Assembly: GCF_900113375.1 (NCBI RefSeq) | Contig: NZ_FOPC01000008.1 | Span: forward strand, 160,218 to 224,217 | Direction: 5' to 3' | Origin: Algoriphagus hitonicola | Lineage (GTDB): Bacteria > Bacteroidota > Bacteroidia > Cytophagales > Cyclobacteriaceae | DNA: 64,000 nt | The notes under the pieces: generated by a model | What the model saw: only the letters and a program-made list of their open reading frames with translations | Databases searched by the model: none | Told to the model about the DNA's origin: nothing | Program-made: the position numbers and the translations under genes | Part shown: piece after piece, positions 9,007-16,694 of the stretch | How the letters are laid out: each line of letters begins with the position of its first letter | Numbering within the stretch: position 1 is the first letter of the stretch

Positions 9007-10215
9007 TTAGACTTTCTCGACTTCTTTTACTTTTTCTTTCACCCGCAAGACAAAGTCACTCAACACATTCATGTAATTGATAAAGGCATCGTAAGGGGTG
9101 TCGTAGGGGCTGAAGTATTCGTGAACTGAGCCATCGGAAAAGAACTTGGTACACATGTAATAAAAGTGATCCGAGGTCTGCAAGTATTTCCAGTCTCGTT
9201 GAATATCGGGATCATTGATTTTTTTGACTTGATCTTCCAATTCATAAAGGCGGTCAAAAGCCTCATCTTGTAGATCATTTCCCAGCCAAGCAGTCAAATC
9301 CCGCTCTTCGTCCGCCCAGGAAATCGGGGTTGGTACATGAATCGCTCCCACCGGAGACACTTGGGAAATAATCTCAGATGGAGTGGAAAAGCTAAAGTCT
9401 GAATGCTTAAATACCGATTCCGGCAGCGCCCGCATAAACTCAAAAATCCCGGTTTCGGCCCACTGATGCTCACCAAAAGTTTCATAATCCATGAAAAGAT
9501 TCAAGGTTTGTTCTTCCTTTGGAATAGCATTGATCCAATTGATAAATTTATCTGTGGTGAGCGGGTAATCCTCCCAGGTTTTGTTGCTGAACCGGAAGGC
9601 AATGTCATCGGAAAGCCTGAAGTTTTTGAGCAGGACTTTCAATTTAGGATTAAGGGAATTGTGATAGACATAATTGGGGCTTTTCCAACCCAATATATGC
9701 TTGGCTCCTTCGGTTAAAATCGCTTCGTATCCCATGTCAGCCACCATTTCTCCGATTTTGTCTGAGTAAATTAGTTCGGTGTTTCGAAAGACTTTTGGCG
9801 TGTAGCCATTAAAAAGTCTACTGATTTTTTCCTGATGCTTTTGGACCATATCGGTAAACTCGGCTTTGCTTTTCAGCGAAGCCAAAGCATGTCCGTAGGT
9901 TTCATTGAGCAATTCTACCTGTCCTGTCGCAACCAGTCGCTGAAAACTTTCCAATACATCCGGAGCATAGGCTTCCATCTGATCTAGAAAAGTCCCCGAG
10001 AGCGAAAAGGTTACCTTGAACTTTCCTTGATACCGTTGGATCAATTCCAGCAAAAGTGCATTCATCGGGAGATAACATTTCTGGGCTACCTTTCGAATGA
10101 TCGTTCGGTTACTGAAGTCATCCCAGTAATAATGATCTTCCCCGATGTCAAAAAAGCGATAAGGTTTGATTCGGTAGGGTTGATGAACCTGAAAGTAAAA
10201 GCAGATCGTTCTCAT
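9007..10215 (-). CDS. Glycoside hydrolase family 57 protein (alpha-amylase/branching-type)
   Basis: A 402-aa cytoplasmic GH57 enzyme acting on alpha-1,4-glucans. The N-terminus ICFYFQVHQPYR (HQP at about 11-13) is the first GH57 conserved region, the nucleophile region NETYGHAL is near residue 103, and the acid/base region DYETFGEHQW near 241-250. The start at 10215 is chosen over an upstream ATG because it overlaps the stop of the preceding glycosyltransferase gene by four bases (ATGA) and begins exactly at the conserved strand. Third gene of the GDE-GT4-GH57 operon, so it should work in storage-glucan breakdown or remodelling. Exact specificity (amylase, 4-alpha-glucanotransferase, branching) is open. 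Confidence 0.88.
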   Translation of the reverse strand: MRTICFYFQVHQPYRIKPYRFFDIGEDHYYWDDFSNRTIIRKVAQKCYLPMNALLLELIQRYQGKFKVTFSLSGTFLDQMEAYAPDVLESFQRLVATGQVELLNETYGHALASLKSKAEFTDMVQKHQEKISRLFNGYTPKVFRNTELIYSDKIGEMVADMGYEAILTEGAKHILGWKSPNYVYHNSLNPKLKVLLKNFRLSDDIAFRFSNKTWEDYPLTTDKFINWINAIPKEEQTLNLFMDYETFGEHQWAETGIFEFMRALPESVFKHSDFSFSTPSEIISQVSPVGAIHVPTPISWADEERDLTAWLGNDLQDEAFDRLYELEDQVKKINDPDIQRDWKYLQTSDHFYYMCTKFFSDGSVHEYFSPYDTPYDAFINYMNVLSDFVLRVKEKVKEVEKV

Positions 10216-11501
10216 GGTCTTGTGGATAAAGTTTTTTCGTAAACAGTGACTAATTTGGCAGCGACATGCTCCCATTTTAGTTTTTTAAGTTCTTGGCTTC
10301 CCAGTTCTTTAAACATCTGGGAGATTCCTTTGTAATGGAGCAGTGCGAAAATAGCATCCGCCATCGCATCAATGTCCCAAAAGTCCACCTTGATGGCATT
10401 AATAAGAACTTCGGCAACTCCTGACTGCTTAGAGATGATGACGGGTGTATTATGCCTGACGGCTTCTAGAGGTGATATTCCAAACGGCTCAGAAACAGAG
10501 GGCATGACATACACATCGGAAATCGCATACATGTGATCTACATCGTCGCCTTTTAAGAATCCGGTAAAGTGAAACCTCGAGGCCATGCGAAGTTCGGCAA
10601 CCCGATCAATCATCCGATTGAGTAAATCCCCAGAACCAGCCATCACAAATCGGACATTAGGGTCTCGGTCCAATACTTTCTTTGCTGCTTCGACAAAGTA
10701 TTCCGGGCCTTTTTGGAAGGTAATTCTACCTAAGAAGGTCACGATTTTTTCAGGGACCTTTTTCTCGTATTTCGACTTGATGATGCTCGCATCCAAGACT
10801 GCATTGTGGAGGACACTGACTTTCTCGGCAGGTATTCCGTATCTTTTAACGATGGTATTTTTGGTCAGTTGGCTGACAGCCAAAATATGGTCAGCAGCAT
10901 GCATTCCTGCCCGCTCGATATCATAAACGGGCTTGTTGACTGATTCACCGGATCGGTCGTATTCGGTAGCATGGACATGGGCGATGAGGGGCTTTCCGCT
11001 GATTTCTTTGGCCGCAATTCCGGCAGGGAAAGACAACCAATCATGTGCATGGATAATTTCAAAATCACTTCGATCTCTGGCGATTTGGGCTCCAGTCAAT
11101 GCATATCGGCTGACTTCTTCCATGAGATTTTTCCCGTATTTACCGCTGAACTCGTATTTGGTCGTAAAGATCGATTCATCCACGTCGGTACGGTCGTGGA
11201 TGGCATAATCGGTAAATTTTTGGTATTCCTCCGGTCCCAGATAAGGGACCAAAAAGCTACTCACTTCCAGGTAAGTCAGGTTTTTCCAGATTTTTTTGAA
11301 TTTCCGCTCGCGGTAATCGATGCTGATATCACTGGCATTGACAAAATCCGCCAAAGGCTCTTCATCCCCCCATAGTTTTGGGACCACAAAAATGATGTCC
11401 TGATTATGATAGGCCAAGCCTTTGACCAGACCATAGCAGGCCGTGCCTAATCCTCCTGAAATATGTGGGGGAAATTCCCACCCAAACATTAATACTTTCA
11501 T
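10212..11501 (-). CDS. GT4 glycosyltransferase, glycogen/starch synthase-like
   Basis: A 429-aa GT-B fold glycosyltransferase. The N-terminal MFGWEFPPHISGGLGTACYGL has the glycine-rich acceptor/donor loop typical of glycogen synthases and related GT4 enzymes. The C-terminal domain has FLGRITFQKGPEYF and the nucleotide-sugar binding E-x7-E pattern in EPFGISPLEAV (about residues 336-346). It starts six bases after the debranching enzyme gene and overlaps the GH57 gene by four bases, so it is embedded in a glycogen operon. Being fused in context with debranching and GH57 genes, it probably elongates the storage glucan (inference), although GT4 members can also make trehalose-like or surface glycans. 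Confidence 0.85.
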   Translation of the reverse strand: MKVLMFGWEFPPHISGGLGTACYGLVKGLAYHNQDIIFVVPKLWGDEEPLADFVNASDISIDYRERKFKKIWKNLTYLEVSSFLVPYLGPEEYQKFTDYAIHDRTDVDESIFTTKYEFSGKYGKNLMEEVSRYALTGAQIARDRSDFEIIHAHDWLSFPAGIAAKEISGKPLIAHVHATEYDRSGESVNKPVYDIERAGMHAADHILAVSQLTKNTIVKRYGIPAEKVSVLHNAVLDASIIKSKYEKKVPEKIVTFLGRITFQKGPEYFVEAAKKVLDRDPNVRFVMAGSGDLLNRMIDRVAELRMASRFHFTGFLKGDDVDHMYAISDVYVMPSVSEPFGISPLEAVRHNTPVIISKQSGVAEVLINAIKVDFWDIDAMADAIFALLHYKGISQMFKELGSQELKKLKWEHVAAKLVTVYEKTLSTRP

Positions 11502-11507
11502 AAAAAT

Positions 11508-13427
11508 CTATTTAATTCTGTTGACCAACTCCATCATCCGCAATAGTTCTGCAATACTCCAAGCTTGAGAAACCGCGCCTTTGGGTCGGTGAGGAGGATC
11601 TCCGTCATAGATTTCCGCGACAGTTCCGACGCCATATTGGGTCATCACTCCATCAAATCCCTGGATGATCTTATTGATGAAATTCAAGGAAGATTTTCCG
11701 TGAATTTTAATATATGCTTCTACAAAATGGCCCAAAGGCCAAACCCAGACCGTACCGTTATGATAGGCTTGATCCCGGCTGATTTGATCTCCAAAGTAAT
11801 ATCCCTTGTACGCCGGATCATCCGGAGCCAAGGTCCGTAATCCACGAGTGGTCAGTAAATTGGATTTGACAATTTCTAAAATTTGATCACACTGAGACTC
11901 TGTCAGCATGCTGTAAGGTAGGGAGGTCGCAAAGACCATGTTGGGACGAACCATCCAATCTTTTTCCCCATCATTAACCACATCTGCCAAATAACCCATT
12001 TCTTCATCCCAGAAAACTTCTAGAAAGCTTTCTTTGACTTTTTCGGCCAGTTTTTTAATCTCTTCGTCTCCAGTCAATTCATGGTAAAAGCAAAGGGCAT
12101 TGTACCAGAGTGCTTGAATTTCTACCGGGCAGCCTATTCTGGGAGTGACCGGTCCATCGGGTGTCACCGCATCCATCCAAGTCAGTGCCAGATCCTCTTG
12201 GCCACCATAGATCAGCCCATTTTCCAACATGTGTATATTGAAGTCAGTGCCGGCTTTATAGCCATCGATAATACCTTTGAGTTTGTCTAGGTATCGTTTT
12301 TTGACCGTCTTGACATCTCCAGTATAGGTGATGTATTTCTGAAGGGACCAGAAAAACCAAAGCGGGGCATCCATGGAGTTCATGTTGGCATAGTCTCCGC
12401 TTCCCACATTGGGGAAAAGGGGCCCTTGCAAATCCCGGGACATGGTATCCATGATCTCTAAAAAAGTCTCATTATCTCCTCGGGCTAAAGTCAAGCCTGG
12501 AGCGGCGATAAAGGTGTCTCTTCCCCACCAGCCAAACCAAGGATAGCCGGCAATAATTCGGGTGTCTCCGTTTCGCTTGCGGATAAATTGGGTGGCTGAA
12601 TTTCTCAGGCAATTCTCAAAATTGCTTCGGGGGATTCTTCGGGCAATTTCCTTTTCAAAGGCTCGCTGTCGGGTACTGGGATCGGCTTCTGTCAGCCCTG
12701 CGGAGAAAATAACCGACTCTCCTTTTTCGATATCAAATTCAAAATATCCGGGCACATACAAATCCTCCTGATAGTCATATCCTCGCTCACGCTCTAAAAT
12801 GTACTCCACATTGTTGTACCAGTTAGGCTCGAATTTGAATTTATTTTTCTTCGAAAGCTGTAAAAATAGCGGATCATAAACCGGGTAAAGCCTAAACTGT
12901 ACGCCGTTGGGGACTTTTTCAAAATCCTTGTTGATGTCTGAGTTTTCCTTGCACAAGGTATGATATCCGCGAAAAGCCAAAAATGGCTGGATCCGGATTT
13001 TGGTAGGAGAGTGGGCTTCCAAAAGCGTATATCGAATCATTACTCGATCCCGGTTGGTGTCCAGAATGATTTCTTTTTGAAGGACCACACCTCCGACACG
13101 ATAAGTGAGCTTAGGGATGGGTTCGGAATCAAAATCTTCTAGGTATTTATGGCCTCTCGGTGAATAGTTGCCGGGATATTTGCTGATGCCGAGATTGAAG
13201 CTGGCTCCATGCTGGATGACCGTCTCATGGACTGTCGATAGAAAGACGTGGTTTTGGGAATCGATTTGTGGCTGAGGAGCCACGAGCAAACCATGGTATT
13301 TTCGGGTGTTACAGCCGATGATGGTCGTGCTGGTATAGGCTCCGGACCGATTGGTACGGATAATTTCCCGATCTAGCGAATAGTTCAGGTTGACAAGCTG
13401 CGTTTTGTCAAAATGGATGTAACTCAT
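11508..13427 (-). CDS. Glycogen debranching enzyme (amylo-alpha-1,6-glucosidase type, GH133-like)
   Basis: A 639-aa protein with an N-terminal GDE_N domain (NRSGAYTSTTIIGCNTRKYHG near residues 27-47) and a C-terminal (alpha/alpha)6 catalytic domain with the signatures FGWWGRDTFIA (about 300) and DLALTWMDA (about 415). It hydrolyses alpha-1,6 branch points during glycogen use. First gene of the minus-strand operon followed by GT4 and GH57 genes. Length and domain order match the short prokaryotic GDE family, not GlgX. No signal peptide, so cytoplasmic. The stretch just upstream holds no consensus promoter that I can defend. Confidence 0.92.
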   Translation of the reverse strand: MSYIHFDKTQLVNLNYSLDREIIRTNRSGAYTSTTIIGCNTRKYHGLLVAPQPQIDSQNHVFLSTVHETVIQHGASFNLGISKYPGNYSPRGHKYLEDFDSEPIPKLTYRVGGVVLQKEIILDTNRDRVMIRYTLLEAHSPTKIRIQPFLAFRGYHTLCKENSDINKDFEKVPNGVQFRLYPVYDPLFLQLSKKNKFKFEPNWYNNVEYILERERGYDYQEDLYVPGYFEFDIEKGESVIFSAGLTEADPSTRQRAFEKEIARRIPRSNFENCLRNSATQFIRKRNGDTRIIAGYPWFGWWGRDTFIAAPGLTLARGDNETFLEIMDTMSRDLQGPLFPNVGSGDYANMNSMDAPLWFFWSLQKYITYTGDVKTVKKRYLDKLKGIIDGYKAGTDFNIHMLENGLIYGGQEDLALTWMDAVTPDGPVTPRIGCPVEIQALWYNALCFYHELTGDEEIKKLAEKVKESFLEVFWDEEMGYLADVVNDGEKDWMVRPNMVFATSLPYSMLTESQCDQILEIVKSNLLTTRGLRTLAPDDPAYKGYYFGDQISRDQAYHNGTVWVWPLGHFVEAYIKIHGKSSLNFINKIIQGFDGVMTQYGVGTVAEIYDGDPPHRPKGAVSQAWSIAELLRMMELVNRIK

Positions 13428-13534
13428 AGGGTAAAAATTGTATTCCGTTAAAATAGAATATTGAACTGATAGAAAAAATGAATTGGCAAAAAATAAAGGT
13501 TATGTTTCCATAACCTTTCGAATTTGTACTGTTT

Positions 13535-13675
13535 TTAAGAATGAATTGCTTCTTTTTGGATTTCTTCAAAAATCCGAAGTGACTCTTCAAACTTGACCAT
13601 GTAGCTTTTCACCTGATGGATATTCACCGGCTTGACCACAGGGAATTTTGGTGAGGATTTGAACAAAGTAAACAT
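13535..13675 (-). CDS. Small ORF of 46 codons, unknown
   Basis: Reads MFTLFKSSPKFPVVKPVNIH and goes on to an amphipathic, charged second half rich in Glu and Lys, ending at a TAA complementary to 13535-13537. It lies in the gap between the debranching enzyme and tRNA-His and has no competing ORF with better credentials. I do not recognise a family. The codon use looks like that of its neighbours and the amino-acid pattern (proline-rich start, then a helix) looks protein-like rather than random, but no ribosome-binding site or consensus promoter is clear. Confidence 0.4.
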   Translation of the reverse strand: MFTLFKSSPKFPVVKPVNIHQVKSYMVKFEESLRIFEEIQKEAIHS

Positions 13676-13740
13676 CACAAGTTGGTTTAGTTTGGTCTGA
13701 ATTTGTCAAATGTTGTGCCAAGCACACCGTTATTTAAAGC

Positions 13741-13763
13741 AAAAACCCCTCAATTGGAGGGGT
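13741..13763 (-). terminator. Intrinsic terminator after tRNA-His
   Basis: On the minus strand ACCCCTC, a five-base loop and GAGGGGT are followed by a run of five T, directly after the tRNA 3' end. Confidence 0.75.
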
Positions 13764-13767
13764 TTGG

Positions 13768-13841
13768 GGTGAAAGACCGGGTTCGAACCGGCGACCTCTG
13801 GTGCCACAAACCAGCGCTCTAACCAGCTGAGCTACAATCAC
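13768..13841 (-). tRNA. tRNA-His (anticodon GTG)
   Basis: Cloverleaf on the minus strand with D arm GCTCAGCTGGTTAGAGC, anticodon arm CTGGTTTGTGGCACCAG (anticodon GTG) and T loop TTCGAAC. A G at position -1 (complement of 13842) and an encoded CCA (complement of 13765-13767) are present, as expected for tRNA-His. The acceptor strands are GTGATTG and CTTTCAC, which leave two adjacent U-U oppositions (5-68 and 6-67) instead of the usual pairs. Confidence 0.92.
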
Positions 13842-13919
13842 CATTTATTCTTCTTGAGAACTCCTTTCTCAATCGGTTGGCAAAGGTAAGTAGAATGAAA
13901 TTTAACTCCAAGATTGCTT

Positions 13920-15266
13920 TTAAATATTTGTAAGAAATGTGAGCCGTTCTCCTTTTTTAGATTCATCAAACTGTCCGTTTTCATACGCTAAGTGTCCAGA
14001 GACGATCGTATGGGTGACTTTGGATTGAAATTGATGTCCTTCGAAAGGAGACCAACCGCATTTTGCCAAGATATTTTCCTTATTTACGGTCCAGGGATCG
14101 TTCAGGTCCACCAGCACTAAATCCGCAAAATATCCTTCCCGGATATAGCCTCTTTCTTCCATTCGGAACAGTTTGGCCACGTTGTGCGACATTTTGTCAG
14201 CGATGCGCTCTAGGCTGATTTTGCCTTGATGATAGAAATCCAACATCGCGACCAAGGAATGCTGAATCAGCGGTCCTCCTGAAGGAGCCTTAGTGTAAAC
14301 CTGTGATTTTTCCTCTAGTGTATGCGGAGCATGATCCGTAGCAATCACGTCGATCCGGTCATCAAGCATGGCTTGGAAAATCTGATCCCGGTCTTGGGCA
14401 GTTTTTACTGCAGGGTTCCATTTAATCAGGTTGCCTTTGGTATCGTAATCTTCCTCGCAAAACCACAGGTGATGAATGCAGGCCTCGGCAGTGATTTTCT
14501 TTTCCTCCAAAGGAATACCATTGTCAAATAGACTTAATTCTTTGGCTGTACTGATATGAAGAATGTGCAGTCGAGTTCCGTATTTTTTGGCCATGGCCAC
14601 CGCTCGACTTGAGGCATCGTAGCAGGCTTCCTCTGATCGGATTTTGTGATGAAATTTTACCGGAATATCCTCCCCGTATTTGGCTTTGTATTCGGCTAAA
14701 TTGGTGGCGATGATGTGATCATTTTCGGAGTGAATGGCTAGAAGTCCTTTGTAATGCTTAAATATTCCTTCCAGCGATTCGATATTGTCCACAACCATAT
14801 TTCCTGTGGAGGAACCCTGAAACACCTTCAAACCGCAGACATTTCTGAGATCCAGTTTGAGGATTTGTTCCAAGTTGTCATTGGTGCCTCCGAAGAAAAA
14901 GGAATAGTTGGCCAGAGAAACTTCCTTTGCGCGAGCATATTTTTCTTCCAAAAGTGGAATGGTCACCGCTTGAGGAACGGTATTCGGCATTTCCATGTAG
15001 GAGGTCACTCCGCCGGCAACCCCGGCTTTGGCTTCCGTATAGATTTCGCCTTTGTGCGTCAGTCCGGGCTCTCTGAAATGTACCTGATCATCGATCAATC
15101 CGGGAAAGAGGTATTTGCCCTCGGCATTGATGTGTTTTTCGGCAGATTCCTTGGCTAGGTTTTCTCCGATTTTGGCGATCCTTCCATTTTGAACTAACAC
15201 ATCCCCCCGAAAGATCCGGCCTTCATTGACTATATTTGCATCGGTGATCAGAATACTTTTCATCAT
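13920..15266 (-). CDS. pyrC: Dihydroorotase (class I)
   Basis: A 448-aa amidohydrolase closing the dihydroorotate ring in pyrimidine synthesis. It has the amidohydrolase start FPGLIDDQVHFREPG (residues 54-68), MPNT, the H-x-L-H-I-S strand region and the catalytic ATDHAPH near 311. The first metal motif reads QVH where most dihydroorotases have HVH; I recall the same substitution in Porphyromonas homologues, so it is likely a Bacteroidota lineage trait rather than a defect. The ATG at 15263 is an equally good start. A -7-like box (TATTTTTG, complement of 15285-15292) lies about 19 bases upstream. Allantoinase is the main alternative and less likely. Confidence 0.88.
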   Translation of the reverse strand: MMKSILITDANIVNEGRIFRGDVLVQNGRIAKIGENLAKESAEKHINAEGKYLFPGLIDDQVHFREPGLTHKGEIYTEAKAGVAGGVTSYMEMPNTVPQAVTIPLLEEKYARAKEVSLANYSFFFGGTNDNLEQILKLDLRNVCGLKVFQGSSTGNMVVDNIESLEGIFKHYKGLLAIHSENDHIIATNLAEYKAKYGEDIPVKFHHKIRSEEACYDASSRAVAMAKKYGTRLHILHISTAKELSLFDNGIPLEEKKITAEACIHHLWFCEEDYDTKGNLIKWNPAVKTAQDRDQIFQAMLDDRIDVIATDHAPHTLEEKSQVYTKAPSGGPLIQHSLVAMLDFYHQGKISLERIADKMSHNVAKLFRMEERGYIREGYFADLVLVDLNDPWTVNKENILAKCGWSPFEGHQFQSKVTHTIVSGHLAYENGQFDESKKGERLTFLTNI

Positions 15267-15284
15267 ATCTCAGTAATATTTTCC

Positions 15285-15292
15285 CAAAAATA
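15285..15292 (-). promoter_or_regulatory. Candidate -7 promoter box of the dihydroorotase gene
   Basis: TATTTTTG on the minus strand matches TAnnTTTG and lies about 19 bases before the start codon. No convincing -33 element. It shares the short divergent space with the helicase gene. Confidence 0.4.
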
Positions 15293-15299
15293 CGGAATC

Positions 15300-16649
15300 A
15301 TGGCCAATCAGGCAGAAGGATTTGACACTTTTAAATTAAATAAGCAATTGCTCAATGCGATAGCAGAGGCAGGCTATCAGCATCCGACTGGAGTGCAGGA
15401 AAAGGCGATTCCCCTGGCTTTGGCAGGTCATGACGTATTGGGGATCGCACAGACGGGAACAGGAAAAACTGCCGCTTATGTGTTACCGATTTTGATGAAG
15501 GTAAAATACGCGCAGGGGACTTGGCCGAGGGCTTTGGTACTGGCGCCAACCCGCGAACTGGTCATGCAGATCGAGGAGGTTTTTCATCAGCTTGGAAAAT
15601 ATACAGACTTGAGGATCGTGTCGCTTTATGGCGGGATAGGCCCCAAAACTCAGATCGAACAAGTGACAGCCGGGGTGGACATTATCATTTCTACGCCTGG
15701 GCGTTTTCTGGATTTGTATAAAAAAGGGGTGATCCTTACCAAGGAACTCAAAACCATGGTGCTCGACGAAGCGGACAAAATGATGGATATGGGGTTTATG
15801 CCTCAAATCCGATCCGTATTGGAAGTAATTCCAGTCAAGCGCCAAAACTTGCTTTTTTCGGCCACCTTTGCCCCTCGGGTGGATGGTTTGGCGGCTGAGT
15901 TTTTGGAGTTTCCCGAGCGGGTGGAAGTGACACCTTCTGCGACTACCGCGGAGACCATTGCCCAAGTCAAGTATTTTGTGCCCAACATGCGGACGAAAAT
16001 TAACCTGCTGGAACACTTGCTCGAAAATGAGGAAATCAACCGGGCGATTATTTTTACCCGAAGCCGGAAAAATGCCGAGGAGGTTTCCAATTTTCTCATG
16101 AGAAAAAAAGTAGGGGAAGTGCGGGTGATTCACGCCAACAAAGGTCAAAATACCCGGATCAATTCCATGGAGGATTTTAAGGCAGGGGAAGTACGGATTT
16201 TGGTGGCGACTGATGTGGCTTCCCGTGGATTGGATGTGACGATGGTTTCCCATGTGATCAATTTTGACGTGCCGCTGATTTATGAGGATTATGTTCACCG
16301 GATCGGCCGAACGGGTCGGGCAGAGCATGAAGGAAAGGCGATTACCTTTATCAATCCTGCTGAAGTATGGCATTTTGAAAAAATCGAAGCATTGATTCGA
16401 ATGGATGTTCCTGAGTTGGGTATTCCCCAGCCGGTGACGATTACGGAGACGCCTTTCGGCGAAAAGCAGATCTATGCCCGTGAATTGGATAAGTTAAAAC
16501 AAAAGGAAAATCCGGACTACAAAGGGGCCTTTCATGAGAAGAAAGCCAAACCTAAGCGAAATATCGGGAAGGGAGAAAAAGTCAAAGCCAAGAAATCAGG
16601 CACCAAGAAAAACCGGAATCAGTTGAAGACGAAAAATCGGAAGAATTAG
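15300..16649 (+). CDS. DEAD-box ATP-dependent RNA helicase
   Basis: A 449-aa helicase that remodels RNA, probably in ribosome assembly or mRNA decay. All motifs are present: Q-motif region GVQEKAIP, Walker A AQTGTGKT (50-57), PTREL, DEAD (about 156-159), SAT (about 187-189), and HRIGRTGRA (about 332-340). The C-terminal 70 residues are lysine/asparagine-rich and low complexity, a typical RNA-binding tail of RhlE-like Bacteroidota helicases. It is a single-gene unit followed by a hairpin terminator shared with the convergent peptidase gene. A specific symbol such as rhlE is not justified. Confidence 0.93.
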   Translation: MANQAEGFDTFKLNKQLLNAIAEAGYQHPTGVQEKAIPLALAGHDVLGIAQTGTGKTAAYVLPILMKVKYAQGTWPRALVLAPTRELVMQIEEVFHQLGKYTDLRIVSLYGGIGPKTQIEQVTAGVDIIISTPGRFLDLYKKGVILTKELKTMVLDEADKMMDMGFMPQIRSVLEVIPVKRQNLLFSATFAPRVDGLAAEFLEFPERVEVTPSATTAETIAQVKYFVPNMRTKINLLEHLLENEEINRAIIFTRSRKNAEEVSNFLMRKKVGEVRVIHANKGQNTRINSMEDFKAGEVRILVATDVASRGLDVTMVSHVINFDVPLIYEDYVHRIGRTGRAEHEGKAITFINPAEVWHFEKIEALIRMDVPELGIPQPVTITETPFGEKQIYARELDKLKQKENPDYKGAFHEKKAKPKRNIGKGEKVKAKKSGTKKNRNQLKTKNRKN

Positions 16650-16683
16650 AAAAAAAAAGGCCCTGAATGCTCAGAGCCTTTAT
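16649..16683 (-). terminator. Terminator between helicase and M28 peptidase genes
   Basis: A ten-base stem (AAGGCCCTGA with TCAGAGCCTT, one mismatch) and a four-base loop. The minus-strand transcript ends in a run of nine T, so it mainly serves the peptidase gene; in the plus direction the tail is poor. Confidence 0.7.
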
Positions 16684-16694
16684 TCTTTCATGTC

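Noticed and set aside
8835..9080. An 81-codon plus-strand frame after panB
   Set aside because: It lies almost wholly in the palindromic repeat and then in antisense to GH57, so it is a by-product of the repeat sequence.
15483..16373. A 296-codon open frame on the minus strand across the helicase gene
   Set aside because: It mirrors the strong codon bias of the DEAD-box gene, which has all its motifs in the plus frame. The antisense product has no domain-like pattern and no promoter.
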